NCBI GenBank assembly: GCA_025655555.1
Contig: JAHXIQ010000004.1
Coordinates: forward strand, 186,001 to 250,000
From: Candidatus Thiodiazotropha sp. (ex Myrtea sp. 'scaly one' KF741663)
Lineage (GTDB): Bacteria; Pseudomonadota; Gammaproteobacteria; Chromatiales; Chromatiaceae
Reading direction: 5' to 3'
Length of the DNA: 64,000 bases
In this document: one piece after another, positions 41,846-51,098 of the stretch
Layout: every line of letters begins with the position of its first letter
How positions within the stretch are numbered: position 1 is the first letter of the stretch
The notes under the pieces: model-generated
Databases searched by the model: none
Told to the model about the DNA's origin: nothing
Seen by the model: the letters and a program-made list of their open reading frames with translations, nothing else
Position numbers and translations under genes: made by a program

Positions 41846-42469
41846 CTATATTCTTTCCTGATCTCTCAATACCTTCACTTGAAACAGTGCATTTCTTTCT
41901 TCTTCCTCCAAAGCATTTTCAATAAAGCGAATCGTATTGCGGTAGCGGGGAATGATGTTGTAGCGCAAAGCATTCACTCGTTTTTGTGCCTTGCGCTGTT
42001 CGGCGATAAGGCGGCTGAGGCTCATGGAGACCTCCCCCATTTTCGACAGCAACAGGGCGGCTTCGGCAAAGTGCTGACGGGTTTCATCGAAACTGGGATC
42101 GGTGCCGAGCAGACCGACGGGATTCAGGGGCATCAATTCGCCGGTGACGGAAGGGTATTCAACACCCAGATTACGGCGGGGGAGTATCTTGAGGTCAAGC
42201 ACCGGCTTGACGCCCAGTGCTGCCTGGTGCAGCGAGCGGCTGGTCATGCGTAGCTGCACCATGCTGAGCCAATGGTAGGCTTGCTTGATCGCATTGTGGG
42301 CTTTGTCTCGGATCTCCCGGTATTCACCGATGCGCTGGTAGACCAGCCGGGTCAGCAGTTCCCGCTTGCGTTCAAGCAGGCTATGTCCGTCCTCCAGGAA
42401 CTGCAGCTGCCGTTTGAGGTTGAGCAGCGTGTTCTTGGTTGGAGCTGCTTTTAGCCTGGTGCCTGTCAT
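41846..42469 (-). CDS. atpD: V-type ATPase subunit D (rotor shaft)
   Basis: A 207-residue coiled-coil subunit. The N-terminus (PTKNTLLNLKRQLQFLEDG) and the C-terminal helix (VNALRYNIIPRYRNTIRFIE) match the V/A-type subunit D, which forms the central shaft within A3B3. Last gene of a nine-gene operon on the minus strand; overlaps atpB by 4 bp. All nine V-type symbols here follow the A/V nomenclature, not the F-type. Confidence 0.93.
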   Translation of the reverse strand: MTGTRLKAAPTKNTLLNLKRQLQFLEDGHSLLERKRELLTRLVYQRIGEYREIRDKAHNAIKQAYHWLSMVQLRMTSRSLHQAALGVKPVLDLKILPRRNLGVEYPSVTGELMPLNPVGLLGTDPSFDETRQHFAEAALLLSKMGEVSMSLSRLIAEQRKAQKRVNALRYNIIPRYRNTIRFIENALEEEERNALFQVKVLRDQERI

Positions 42470-43848
42470 TCGCCGCTCTGCCGGTGGTACTTGGCCATCT
42501 CGGTTTCGGTGACACGGGTGAGAGCTTGTGGCGGGAAGGATGAGAGAAGATTCCAGGCTAGATTGAGAGTCTCCTCAATGCTGCGGTCTTCATCTTCACC
42601 CTGGCGCACGAAGCGCTCTTCAAAGGCGTCGGCGAATTCCAGGTAACGGCGGTCACGGGCTGAGAGTTCGTCAGCACCGATGATGGAGGCCAGGTTACGT
42701 GTCTCCAGCGCCCGGGCGTAGAGGGCATAGAGCTGGTTGGAGACGTGGGGATGGTCTTCCCGGGTGAAGTCCTTGCCGATGCCGTCCTTCATCAGTCGTG
42801 AGAGCGAGGGTGAGATATGCACCGGCGGATAGATACCTTGGTTGTGCAGCTCACGACTCAATACGATCTGACCCTCGGTGATGTAGCCGGTGAGGTCTGG
42901 GATCGGATGGGTGATGTCATCGCTGGGCATACTCAGCACCGGCACCAGGGTGATGGAGCCGTGCCGGTCTTTGATACGGCCGGAACGCTCGTAGATCTCC
43001 GCCAGATCGGAGTAGAGATAACCCGGATAGCCTTTACGCGCCGGTACGTCACCTTTGGCGGTGGCCACTTCGCGTAGGGCCTCGGCGTAGTGTGTCATGT
43101 CGGTCATGACTACCAGCACGTGGCGATCGAGATCGAAAGCGAGGTACTCGGCGGCGGTAAGCGCCATGCGCGGCAAGGTGAGCCGTTCCACCGGCGGATC
43201 GTCAGCCATGTTGACAAACATCACCACGTTACCCAGTACGCCGGAGGAGGCAAACTCCTCCTGGAAGAAACGGGCATCCGCATAGGAGACACCCATGGCG
43301 GCGAAAACCACAGAGAAACGACTGTCGTCATCAGGCAACTTGGCCTGGCGTACGATCTGTGCGGCGAGACGGTTATGGGGCAGGCCGGAGGCGGAGAAGA
43401 TCGGCAGCTTCTGACCGCGCACCAGGGAGTTGAGCCCGTCGATGGTGGAGACACCGGTTTGGATGAACTCTTTCGGATAGGTGCGGGCGGCGGGATTGAA
43501 AGGTGCTGCGTTGATGCTGCGCCGCAAGCTGGAGACGATGGGGGGACGGAAGTCCCGGGGCTCACCCAGGCCGCTGAAGACACGACCGAGGATCTCCGGC
43601 GAGAGGGCGATCTCCACCGGCTCGTCGAGAAAACGCACCCAAGTGTTTTCCATGTCGAGATCATCGGTCCCCTCGAAGACCTGGATCAGGACCTCTTCGT
43701 CGGAGCTGAGAATGACCTGGCCGTTGCGGGTATTTCCTTTCTGGTCACGGATGCGTACCCGGTCGCCAAAGGCGATGCTGGGTACATTGCTGACGGTTAG
43801 CAGACCACCGCGGGCGGCGGATGCGGTTCGGTACTCCTTGGCGCTCAT
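42466..43848 (-). CDS. atpB: V-type ATPase subunit B (non-catalytic)
   Basis: A 460-residue regulatory nucleotide-binding subunit. It has the P-loop-like segment KLPIFSASGLPHN, which is degenerate as in all B subunits, plus the conserved RGYPGYLYSDLAEIYERSG type block, and LVPVLSMPSDDITHP. It forms the hexameric head with subunit A. It overlaps atpA (upstream) and atpD (downstream) by 4 bp each. Confidence 0.95.
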   Translation of the reverse strand: MSAKEYRTASAARGGLLTVSNVPSIAFGDRVRIRDQKGNTRNGQVILSSDEEVLIQVFEGTDDLDMENTWVRFLDEPVEIALSPEILGRVFSGLGEPRDFRPPIVSSLRRSINAAPFNPAARTYPKEFIQTGVSTIDGLNSLVRGQKLPIFSASGLPHNRLAAQIVRQAKLPDDDSRFSVVFAAMGVSYADARFFQEEFASSGVLGNVVMFVNMADDPPVERLTLPRMALTAAEYLAFDLDRHVLVVMTDMTHYAEALREVATAKGDVPARKGYPGYLYSDLAEIYERSGRIKDRHGSITLVPVLSMPSDDITHPIPDLTGYITEGQIVLSRELHNQGIYPPVHISPSLSRLMKDGIGKDFTREDHPHVSNQLYALYARALETRNLASIIGADELSARDRRYLEFADAFEERFVRQGEDEDRSIEETLNLAWNLLSSFPPQALTRVTETEMAKYHRQSGE

Positions 43849-45647
43849 GCTGTCTGCTCTCCCCGTTGTGCATATTCGGAATGGATGGCCTTGAAGTCCT
43901 GCAGTGCTTCTTCACGAAAGGCCTTGAGCTGGTCGATCTGGGAGGAGTCGTAGAGTTCCTTGCAACGACGCAGCCTGGCCAGTACTGGCATCTCCGAGAG
44001 TTCTTGTACCGGCACGCCGAGTTCGATCAGGGCGGCGCCTTCGTCATACACCGTGAGGATCAGATCGAGCAACATGAATTGCTTTTCGGGTGAGGAGAAG
44101 GTGTCCACCGGATCGAGGGCACTTTGCTGTAGCACGCCCTCTTTGATCAGCGTGGCGCCCTCCAGCACCCAGCGCTGGGCGGAGGAGAGGGCCTCGGGAC
44201 CGACCAGGTTAACGATACGCGACAGCTCGGCATCCCGCGCCAGCATGGCCAGGGCCTGTCCACGGCGTTTTTCCCAGCCGCGGTCGATGTTCTCGTGCCA
44301 CCATTCGGCGGCGGTGCCCACATCAGCGGAGAAACTGTCGACCCAATCGATGGCCGGATAGTGTCGGGCGTCGGCTAGTTCCTTGGAGAGCGCCCAGAAG
44401 GTCTGGATGATCTCTTTAGTGTGGCTGGTGACCGGCTCCGAGAAGTCACCGCCAGGTGGTGAGACGGCGCCGATGAGGGTGACCGAGCCTTTACCGCAAT
44501 CCATGGTCTCGACCCTACCGGCACGCTCATAGAAGGCTGCCAGGCGGGAGGCAAGATATGCAGGATAGCCCTCTTCCACCGGCATCTGCCCCAGACGGCC
44601 GGAGACCTCGCGCAGGGCTTCGGCCCAACGGCTGGTGGAGTCGGCCAGCATCACCACGTCGAAGCCCTGGTCACGGTAGTATTCGGCGATGGTGATACCG
44701 ACATAGATCGATGCCTCGCGCGCTACCACCGGCATATTGGAGGTATTGGCGATGAGCAGGGTGCGGTCCATCAGGGGACGGCCGGTGTAGGGATCCTTCA
44801 GTTTGGGAAAGCTGTCGAGTACGTCGACCAGTTCATTGCCGCGCTCGCCGCAACCTACATAGATCACGATATCCGCATTGGCCCAGCGGGCCACCTGATG
44901 CTGCACCACTGTTTTACCTGCACCGAAGGGGCCGGGCACGGCACACTTGCTCCCCTTCAGAAGAGGAAAAAAAGTATCGAGGATACGCTGTCCCGTGATC
45001 AATGGATCGATACCGTTGTCGCGACTCTGGTAGGGGCGGGGTTTTCGTACCGGCCAGCGGTGGAAGAGCTTCAGGTGATGGACGTGGCCGTGGCGGTCGC
45101 GCACCTGACCGATGGTCTCCTCCAGATTGTAATCGCCCTCCGGCGCCAGCTCGATCAGTTCACCCTCGATATCGGGTGGCACCATAATGCGGTGCTCCAC
45201 GGTCTCGGTCTCCTGCACCGTGCCGATCCTGGCGCCGCCGATGATCGGCATGTTGGGTTCCAGGTTCTCGGTGGGGACGAAACGCCACAACTTCTCCCGG
45301 TCCAGAGGGTCCGGGCTGAGGCCGCGGGGAATCTGGTCGCCCGCTTTGAGAAACATCTCCTCCAGCGGACGTTGCACACCGTCGAAGATGCCGCCGATGA
45401 GTCCCGGGCCGAGCTCCACCGATAGGGGGTGCCCCAAACCTTCTACAGGTTCCCCCGGTCGGACCATCTCGGTCGACTCGTAGATCTGCACGATGGCTTT
45501 GTCCCCCTCCAGGGCGATCACCTCGCCATAGAGTCCAAGGCTGCCGATGCGTACCTGCTCGCCGTTGTGCACACCGGGCAGCCGGATGGTGACAATGGGG
45601 CCGTTAATCTCGAGGATGGTGCCTTTTCTGCTTTCTTTATTGATCAT
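43845..45647 (-). CDS. atpA: V-type ATPase subunit A (catalytic)
   Basis: A 600-residue catalytic subunit. Walker [12 protein letters not shown] lies near residue 238; [35 protein letters not shown] and [12 protein letters not shown] follow in the usual order. The A-specific non-homologous insert is present before the P-loop. Length is normal. Hydrolyses or makes ATP with rotary coupling to ion flow. Overlaps atpB by 4 bp. Confidence 0.97.
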   Translation of the reverse strand: MINKESRKGTILEINGPIVTIRLPGVHNGEQVRIGSLGLYGEVIALEGDKAIVQIYESTEMVRPGEPVEGLGHPLSVELGPGLIGGIFDGVQRPLEEMFLKAGDQIPRGLSPDPLDREKLWRFVPTENLEPNMPIIGGARIGTVQETETVEHRIMVPPDIEGELIELAPEGDYNLEETIGQVRDRHGHVHHLKLFHRWPVRKPRPYQSRDNGIDPLITGQRILDTFFPLLKGSKCAVPGPFGAGKTVVQHQVARWANADIVIYVGCGERGNELVDVLDSFPKLKDPYTGRPLMDRTLLIANTSNMPVVAREASIYVGITIAEYYRDQGFDVVMLADSTSRWAEALREVSGRLGQMPVEEGYPAYLASRLAAFYERAGRVETMDCGKGSVTLIGAVSPPGGDFSEPVTSHTKEIIQTFWALSKELADARHYPAIDWVDSFSADVGTAAEWWHENIDRGWEKRRGQALAMLARDAELSRIVNLVGPEALSSAQRWVLEGATLIKEGVLQQSALDPVDTFSSPEKQFMLLDLILTVYDEGAALIELGVPVQELSEMPVLARLRRCKELYDSSQIDQLKAFREEALQDFKAIHSEYAQRGEQTA

Positions 45648-45658
45648 TTGTATCCGCC

Positions 45659-46291
45659 TTAAAGCGTCTGTCCATCACCGATGGGAGGCAACAGCCGCTC
45701 GACCAATGCCTGATGAATATTTCGTTCCAGGCGGGAGAGCCTGCCTTCGAAGGTATGGTCTATCTGTACCCGGCTATCGGCGGTCGTCACCAGGCAGCCA
45801 CCGACGGTTTCGATGCTCTTGTCGAGTAGCTCAAACTGTTTTCCGGGAACCAGGTCTGCCGTCAGCGCTTCCCACTGAGGTTTTAGTCTGGACAGGTCGT
45901 TGGCGTTGACAGAGACCTGTAACTTATTCTCTTCGATGTGTGCGGCAGCTTGTTTCAGTAGTGCTTGCAGAAAATCAAAGTAGCCATTCTCATCCTCCAC
46001 CAGTACCTGCATGCGTCCCTGCAGACGGTCGATTACGATCTGGACCAGATTCCAGCGCATGTGGTCCATCTTGGCACGAAGCTTCAGTTCATCGGCCTGC
46101 ACTTTGCGCAGATAGGCGCGATCGGCCAGAGATTTGGCCAGCAGGGTCTCTTTTTCTTCTTTGAGGTGTAGCTTTTCGCTGGCTTCACGCAGGATGTTTT
46201 TGCGTCCTGCCTCTGCTCGGTTTTGGCACTCCTCGGCCATCATTTCGGCTCTTTCGAGGATTGCTTTCTCCAGTGCTTCAACCTGATTCAC
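45659..46291 (-). CDS. atpE: V-type ATPase subunit E (peripheral stalk)
   Basis: A 210-residue peripheral stalk protein. The N-terminal half is a charged coiled coil (ALEKAILERAEMMAEECQNR) and the C-terminal half holds a globular domain that contacts the head (GGCLVTTADSRVQIDHTFEG). Together with the G/H subunit it holds the head against rotation. 11 bp upstream of atpA. Confidence 0.87.
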   Translation of the reverse strand: MNQVEALEKAILERAEMMAEECQNRAEAGRKNILREASEKLHLKEEKETLLAKSLADRAYLRKVQADELKLRAKMDHMRWNLVQIVIDRLQGRMQVLVEDENGYFDFLQALLKQAAAHIEENKLQVSVNANDLSRLKPQWEALTADLVPGKQFELLDKSIETVGGCLVTTADSRVQIDHTFEGRLSRLERNIHQALVERLLPPIGDGQTL

Positions 46292-46339
46292 TGTCTGTCT
46301 CCTAGGTCGATGGGTATCCGCATAGCGTTCACAGGATAT

Positions 46340-46660
46340 TTATCCACCGGTCAATTTCTTAAGTTGTGCATCCAGCTCACATTGGAAGCTTTCGGGATCA
46401 TGCAGTGAAGGGACTTCCGATAACACGATACGTCCGCCCTCACTGCGTATCTGGTCCAGCATCTTAGAACCCACATGGTTGACGGATTGTTCGATGATCA
46501 GCAGGGCCCGTTGTTTCTCTTTTTGTAGTTCAGAGAGCAACCGGTCCAACTGGTAACCATCGGGATCAGTCAGTGTTTCAAAACCGATCAGCCGGAAACC
46601 ATCGGTCAACGCGGGACCGCCGATAAAGATATTTCTGACTGGATGGGCGGTGTCACTCAT
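46340..46660 (-). CDS. atpF: V-type ATPase subunit F
   Basis: A 106-residue subunit with a Rossmann-like alpha/beta fold (FIGGPALTDGFRLIGFETL; ALLIIEQSVNHVGSKMLDQI). In V-type enzymes it binds subunit D at the base of the shaft. Located 7 bp after atpK. Confidence 0.85.
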   Translation of the reverse strand: MSDTAHPVRNIFIGGPALTDGFRLIGFETLTDPDGYQLDRLLSELQKEKQRALLIIEQSVNHVGSKMLDQIRSEGGRIVLSEVPSLHDPESFQCELDAQLKKLTGG

Positions 46661-46667
46661 GGTGTTA

Positions 46668-47105
46668 TCAGATCCTGTCCAGCAACAGAATACTCATGAC
46701 CAGACCATAGATGGCGATACCTTCAGCCAGACCCAGGTAGATCAGTGTACGCCCGAAGATCTCCGGTTTTTCAGCCAGCACAGCCAGAGAGGCGGCGCCG
46801 ATGGGCCCCACGGCAATGCCTGCGCCAATGGTACTCAAGGCAGTAGGTATACCAACGCCGATGATGCCGAGACCCAGCCCGATGGAAATCTCACCACCGC
46901 CGGTAGCCGCTTCAGTGGCAGCCATCACCTCGCCCATACCCATGAAGATCAGAGCGGCCTGCGCAACGACGAAGACAACCAGGTTGACGCCGATAGTTGG
47001 CTTGAACCAGGGCCTGGAAATCTTGGCCGGTTGCATCTCCATGACGATGCCGGTAATGATGATGCCGGCAATCCCCAGGGTCATTACAGCGATAAGCCAA
47101 TACAT
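46668..47105 (-). CDS. atpK: V-type ATPase subunit K (proteolipid, c-ring)
   Basis: A 145-residue membrane protein made of two helical hairpins (four helices, about 5-21, 38-56, 80-110, 119-142). Only one ion-binding carboxylate is visible, Glu128 in LGLAEGIAIYG; the equivalent position of the first hairpin carries Gln49 (VVAQAAL). This is the V-type arrangement and predicts fewer ions per ATP than in F-type rings. Whether it moves H+ or Na+ cannot be decided from sequence. Preceded by a 150-bp gap with an inverted repeat. Confidence 0.9.
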   Translation of the reverse strand: MYWLIAVMTLGIAGIIITGIVMEMQPAKISRPWFKPTIGVNLVVFVVAQAALIFMGMGEVMAATEAATGGGEISIGLGLGIIGVGIPTALSTIGAGIAVGPIGAASLAVLAEKPEIFGRTLIYLGLAEGIAIYGLVMSILLLDRI

Positions 47106-47139
47106 AGCATGCTCCTCTTTTGATTAATTGTGAGTTTTG

Positions 47140-47257
47140 AATTATGAATTTTGAATTGTTGTGTGCGCTTCGCGCACTGTCTTTTAAACCTTGCTAAATC
47201 AGGTTGCGAGCATAGCGAGCACATCAATTCAAAATCCACAATTCAAAATTCATAATT
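47140..47257. repeat. 118-bp element with 20-bp perfect inverted repeat between atpI and atpK
   Basis: AATTATGAATTTTGAATTGT (47140-47159) is exactly complementary to 47238-47257, which also contains the start of the atpI stop codon. Between the arms are GCGCTTCGCGC and GCGAGCATAGCGAGC. Transcribed in the operon it would fold into a long hairpin. The same AT-rich words recur at gene ends elsewhere in the window. Confidence 0.75.
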
Positions 47258-49133
47258 ACAAAGTCAGTGGTTTAAAGGCTTTTCCATCCCCCGAATAGAA
47301 ACGCGAAAAGCCCTCATAAAATTCCAGACGCAAGACCTGGATGGCGACGATCAGTCCCTCCAGTACCAGAATAAAAACATTGCCCAATACGACGGTGATC
47401 CAGTGGCCGGTGTCACCCATCATGTTGGCGAGGGTGAAGACGGCAATCGCCAGTGCTACATGATTCAGACTGAAAGCCGCCACACGCAGAAATGAAAGTG
47501 TATTGGAGACATAGCCGGTAATGGCTTCGAAGGTCTCGATAAAGGCAACCAGGATACGCTCACCGATGGATGCCTCCTGCTCGATCAGTTTGTGGGCAAA
47601 GATGCCGATCAGTGTGAGAATCGTGAGGGTTGCCCAGAATCCACTGATACTACCCGTGCTGTAGAAGCTATAGCCGGTTCCCAGTAGACCCAGATAGAGC
47701 AGCAGCGACAACAAACCGTTATCTGCAAACAGAGCCCCCAGTCGATCGCCCTGAAGCAGGTGATTGATGATGTTCAGCAGGGTGACGATGGTGATGAATC
47801 CGATGCCCCATAACAGTGCCACCGTCAGCATATAGAGGGGATTGGTCAATGGGGCGATCCAGAGGGCGTGCAGCACATGTTCATAGCCAAAGATGCTGCC
47901 GTATAGAAAACCGAACAGGATGGATGAGAGCCCGGCGGCAATACCGAAAGCGGTGAATGTGCCCAGCTTGCGTCTCAGCAGCAGGGTGGCGCCGAGTATC
48001 ACCGCACCATGGCCCACGTCGCCGAACATCATGCCGAACATGAGGATGTAGGTCAGGGCGAAGAGATGGGTCGGATTGACCTCCCCGTAGCGTGGCACGC
48101 CATATTGGGTCACCAGTGCGGAGAAGGGACTCAGCAGACGGTTATGGCGCATGACCGAGGGAACCAGCGGTCGCTCATCCGGTGTCGGATCCCGTGTCTC
48201 AATGACAAATGGGTTGGACAGCTTTTCGTGCAGACTGCGTTCGACCAGTGCGATGTCTTCGTTCGGCACCCAGCCCTGTAATCGTGAGAGGTCTCCCCGG
48301 TGGCGGGCAGCCTCGCCCAGGGCAACGTAGGGTGTTGCCAAGTGCACCGTATGTGCAGCCTGTTCCAGTTCCTGCCGGGACACCTTACCCCAGGCATGAA
48401 TCGCTTCGGCAAGTTTTTGCGACTCCACTTCGACCGCGTCACGACGCTGATCCAATTGGGTTTTGGCTGCCTCGGGTTCTGCCTGCAGTTCCGGTGGTAT
48501 ATCGAGTGCGCGAAAACCGGCGGTATCGAGTACCGGTTTGAGTTTTGAAGTCTCTCTGTCTCCGGCACCGACAATCACCACATGGGTGTCGCTTTCGCTC
48601 TCCATGAAGGGAAACAGCAGGTAGCCGTCGAGTCCCAGGGCATCACTCAACTGATTCACCTGGGAGCGGGGCACCATACCGATGTGGGTTTCAAGAAAAC
48701 CAGCACTTCCCTGTAGCTGTCCCAAGTCGATATTCAGGTTGCGAAAGTTCGCCAGTGAGCTCTCCAACTGATCGATATTACGGCGTTCCTCCAGGTGAAT
48801 GCGGGAGGCCTCCTCGAATCCCGAGCAGGTCTCCCATGCAGTGCCTAGCCACTCATTCACCCTTTCAAGTTCTTCCTCATTGATGGGACCGGCTTCGTGG
48901 TTGTCCGATGTCAGCTCGAAATCCACTTGGGAGACAATCTTTTCAAGCCGGGTCCTGGCTTGGTTGTAGAGGTGTCTGAAGCTGTGTCCGGGCACCTCGG
49001 GCAATGCCTGCTCGGCATAGGGGCGGGGGTCGGGACTGAAGCAACTGAGTTCCGCCAGGATCAGAGAGGCACTGGGCAGGTCATCGGTCAGTACCTGAAG
49101 GCTGATATGTTTGATAGGCAAAGGACTAAACAT
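47256..49133 (-). CDS. atpI: V-type ATPase subunit I (a-subunit)
   Basis: A 625-residue protein with an N-terminal cytosolic half (about 1-310, coiled-coil and globular) and a C-terminal half with about seven or eight membrane helices. Conserved motifs include VTQYGVPRYGEVNPTHLFAL, FGMMFGDVGHGAV and the arginine-bearing LSFLRVAAFSLNHVALA, where the Arg faces the ring carboxylate. ATG 49133 is preferred over an upstream in-frame start at 49157 because it follows GGGGAG and begins the conserved region. It carries ions past the rotor. Confidence 0.93.
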   Translation of the reverse strand: MFSPLPIKHISLQVLTDDLPSASLILAELSCFSPDPRPYAEQALPEVPGHSFRHLYNQARTRLEKIVSQVDFELTSDNHEAGPINEEELERVNEWLGTAWETCSGFEEASRIHLEERRNIDQLESSLANFRNLNIDLGQLQGSAGFLETHIGMVPRSQVNQLSDALGLDGYLLFPFMESESDTHVVIVGAGDRETSKLKPVLDTAGFRALDIPPELQAEPEAAKTQLDQRRDAVEVESQKLAEAIHAWGKVSRQELEQAAHTVHLATPYVALGEAARHRGDLSRLQGWVPNEDIALVERSLHEKLSNPFVIETRDPTPDERPLVPSVMRHNRLLSPFSALVTQYGVPRYGEVNPTHLFALTYILMFGMMFGDVGHGAVILGATLLLRRKLGTFTAFGIAAGLSSILFGFLYGSIFGYEHVLHALWIAPLTNPLYMLTVALLWGIGFITIVTLLNIINHLLQGDRLGALFADNGLLSLLLYLGLLGTGYSFYSTGSISGFWATLTILTLIGIFAHKLIEQEASIGERILVAFIETFEAITGYVSNTLSFLRVAAFSLNHVALAIAVFTLANMMGDTGHWITVVLGNVFILVLEGLIVAIQVLRLEFYEGFSRFYSGDGKAFKPLTL

Positions 49134-49196
49134 GGAGACTCCCCATGTTTGATGCATGTGTTGTCACTGTCATTGCCGAGAGAGGATTTATGTGTT

Positions 49197-50252
49197 TCAC
49201 ACATTCACCCCGCTGCTGTCGGTAAGCGCATTGTCCGGTATCGCCTGATCGATTAATGCCGGGTCCATCTGCAGCAGCTTGCCCTGGATGATGGCATAGA
49301 GCCGCATCAGGTCCATGTCTCGCGCAATCATATAGGAGAGTGCTGAGACCACCGCGTCCTGGCTGTGTCGCATCAGTTTCTGAAGTTCATCCGAGACGTG
49401 GTGGTCGAGTCGTTGCCGCACCTGGGTGATATTGTTTGCCTCTCCCAGGATCTGACGTAAAGGAGCGGGCAGATGACCGATAATGGCTTGCAGGCCTTCC
49501 AGGTTCGCCAACTCCATCAGGGTGTCACGCTGAATACGCCCGCCAGCGGAGATCAGCAGATAGTAAGCCTCACTGGGTGAGAATCGGTAGACCAGCCGGT
49601 AGCGCAGCAGCCAGAGGATGTTCTGTCGGTCGATCATGATGCCGATCACTTTATGCAGACCGCGCTTATCGATGCTGTTGGCCATGTTGATGTGGCGTAG
49701 CATGCCGGTGTAATAGAGCCGGTCGATGGCCGCGTCGAGAGAAAAGCTTTCGTTCTGCTCCTCATAAACATGCCGGGCCTGTCTGGCAATCATGGCATAG
49801 GGCCCCTGGTCGAGCTGGCGCAGCATCTCCAGCACATTCTCGGCCTGCAGCAGGGACTCATGGGGCAGTCGGATGTTCTCCGGCAGGTCGTGCAGATTGT
49901 CCCGGATCTCCTCCATACCCAGATCATTGAGTTTGCCGCGGATTAACGTCTTGAGATTGTATAGTTCAAATTTTCTCGGCCAGTAGAGCATCAGACCCCG
50001 GGTGCGACCACTGAGGGGGCGTAGAAGAACGGAGAGCTCCGACATCATCCGATGCAACAGGGCCTGCTCTATCAGCCGACTCTTTTGGCGCGGTTCCAGG
50101 GTTTCTTCAATGATGGGTAACAGGTCGAATGCCTCAGCCAACTGATTGAGGGACATGGACTTGTAGCGTTCGACAGATTCAGGTGTGAGGAGCCGACCGG
50201 CGAAGATACCGACACGGGTTTTCAGATAGGCTTGGTCGCGGAGAGAACTCAT
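49197..50252 (-). CDS. atpC: V-type ATPase subunit C/d (AC39 type)
   Basis: A 351-residue all-helical subunit of the AC39/d family that links the rotor shaft to the proteolipid ring. Recognisable blocks include YLKTRVGIFAGRLL near the start, YWPRKFELYNLKTLIRGK, and the repeated helices around RQNILWLLRYRLVYRFSPSEAYY. The ATG at 50252 lies only 5 bp from the end of the MITE at 50257-50551, so the element separates this gene from the upstream G/H gene. Confidence 0.9.
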   Translation of the reverse strand: MSSLRDQAYLKTRVGIFAGRLLTPESVERYKSMSLNQLAEAFDLLPIIEETLEPRQKSRLIEQALLHRMMSELSVLLRPLSGRTRGLMLYWPRKFELYNLKTLIRGKLNDLGMEEIRDNLHDLPENIRLPHESLLQAENVLEMLRQLDQGPYAMIARQARHVYEEQNESFSLDAAIDRLYYTGMLRHINMANSIDKRGLHKVIGIMIDRQNILWLLRYRLVYRFSPSEAYYLLISAGGRIQRDTLMELANLEGLQAIIGHLPAPLRQILGEANNITQVRQRLDHHVSDELQKLMRHSQDAVVSALSYMIARDMDLMRLYAIIQGKLLQMDPALIDQAIPDNALTDSSGVNV

Positions 50253-50256
50253 CGCC

Positions 50257-50551
50257 TAGTGTGCCTCGCCATAGATTCTGTACCATTCAGCGGGCCTGGA
50301 AGGGGCTAGCCGGTAAGCATGCCTCGCAGGGAATGGCTCAGCCCTTTCCAAGAGGCATAACGCCGTACCCCAAGGGCACTTCCTTCGGGGCGTGGATGGC
50401 CCCTTCCTGGCCCGCCCGAAGGGAGCTACCCCAATACGCCAGTCCTGCGTTGCGGCGCTTGGAAAGGGCATGCCATTCCCTGCACGCCGCGCCTTGACCC
50501 GGCGTATTGGGGTGGCTCTGAATGGTACAGAATCTATGGCGAGGTACACTA
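50257..50551. mobile_element. MITE-like element, 295 bp, 34-bp terminal inverted repeats
   Basis: Ends 50257-50290 and 50518-50551 are inverted copies over 34 bp with one mismatch, beginning TAGTGTGCCTCGCCATAGAT. The interior has further palindromic stretches (for example GGGAATGGC.. with GCCATTCCC) and no coding frame. The outer TA on each side fits TA-duplication by an IS630-type transposase. The inserted end provides the TAG stop of the upstream ATPase G/H gene. Confidence 0.85.
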
Positions 50552-50875
50552 ATCTTCATCCGCCTTCGGATCGATCAGCACGGAGAAAGCCGCGTCGAGC
50601 GCGTCTTCCTCCCTGACTTCCGCATACTCACGCAGTTGTGCGTGACGCTCGTTAAATCGCTTTTTCAATTCGGCAATGGTCTGCTCGGCACGTGATTCAG
50701 ACTTCTCCATGAAACTTTGGTGCAGTTCCGGGATGCGTGCTTCGAAGTGCTCCTCTTTCGTCTTCGCTTCGTGCAACGCCTCCTGAATCATGCGCTCACG
50801 GGTTTCTTCAGCCTTGCCGTGTATCTGCTGCGCTTTGGTTTCGGCATCGAGCAGTCGTTGTAGTGATTCTTCCAT
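50549..50875 (-). CDS. V-type ATPase subunit G/H (coiled-coil stalk)
   Basis: A 108-residue, almost wholly charged coiled-coil protein (MEESLQRLLDAETKAQQIHG, then many E, K, R), matching the peripheral stalk partner of subunit E. First gene of the operon. Its stop codon TAG (549-551 in the last block) is formed by the terminal inverted repeat of the MITE, so insertion may have trimmed or extended the original C-terminus by a few residues. Confidence 0.82.
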   Translation of the reverse strand: MEESLQRLLDAETKAQQIHGKAEETRERMIQEALHEAKTKEEHFEARIPELHQSFMEKSESRAEQTIAELKKRFNERHAQLREYAEVREEDALDAAFSVLIDPKADED

Positions 50876-51032
50876 TTACCCCATTTCCCCCAGCCTATGC
50901 TTTGGTCGTTTGTTATCTCTGAGGACTCGCGCCTCAATCACAGTGGTTTTGTGATCAAAGCATCGACCTATAGTGTAGCCAATTTGGCCTGGCTGTGTAT
51001 TAAACGAATCGGAGCGCCGGTTGAGCCAGATC

Positions 51033-51066
51033 ATTGATCGTGAGGCTTGTTGATTGCCTCGATCAA
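51033..51066. repeat. Imperfect inverted repeat upstream of the V-ATPase operon
   Basis: ATTGATCG..GAGGC (51033-51046) pairs with GCCTCGATCAAT (51055-51066), apart from a two-base bulge. It lies between the HIT gene stop and the first ATPase gene, so it could be an operator or a transcript-end hairpin; there is no T run. The 222-bp region has no gene. Confidence 0.45.
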
Positions 51067-51098
51067 TATCAGCAGTATTGCTGCAGTAAACGGTTTGT

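Noticed and set aside
43090-43800. A 236-residue plus-strand frame opposite atpB
   Set aside because: Antisense shadow of a firmly identified gene; amino-acid pattern is that of a GC-rich antisense frame.
50256-50549. Short frames on both strands within the MITE
   Set aside because: They are palindromic mirror translations of the inverted repeats (the same residues appear on both strands), so not genes.
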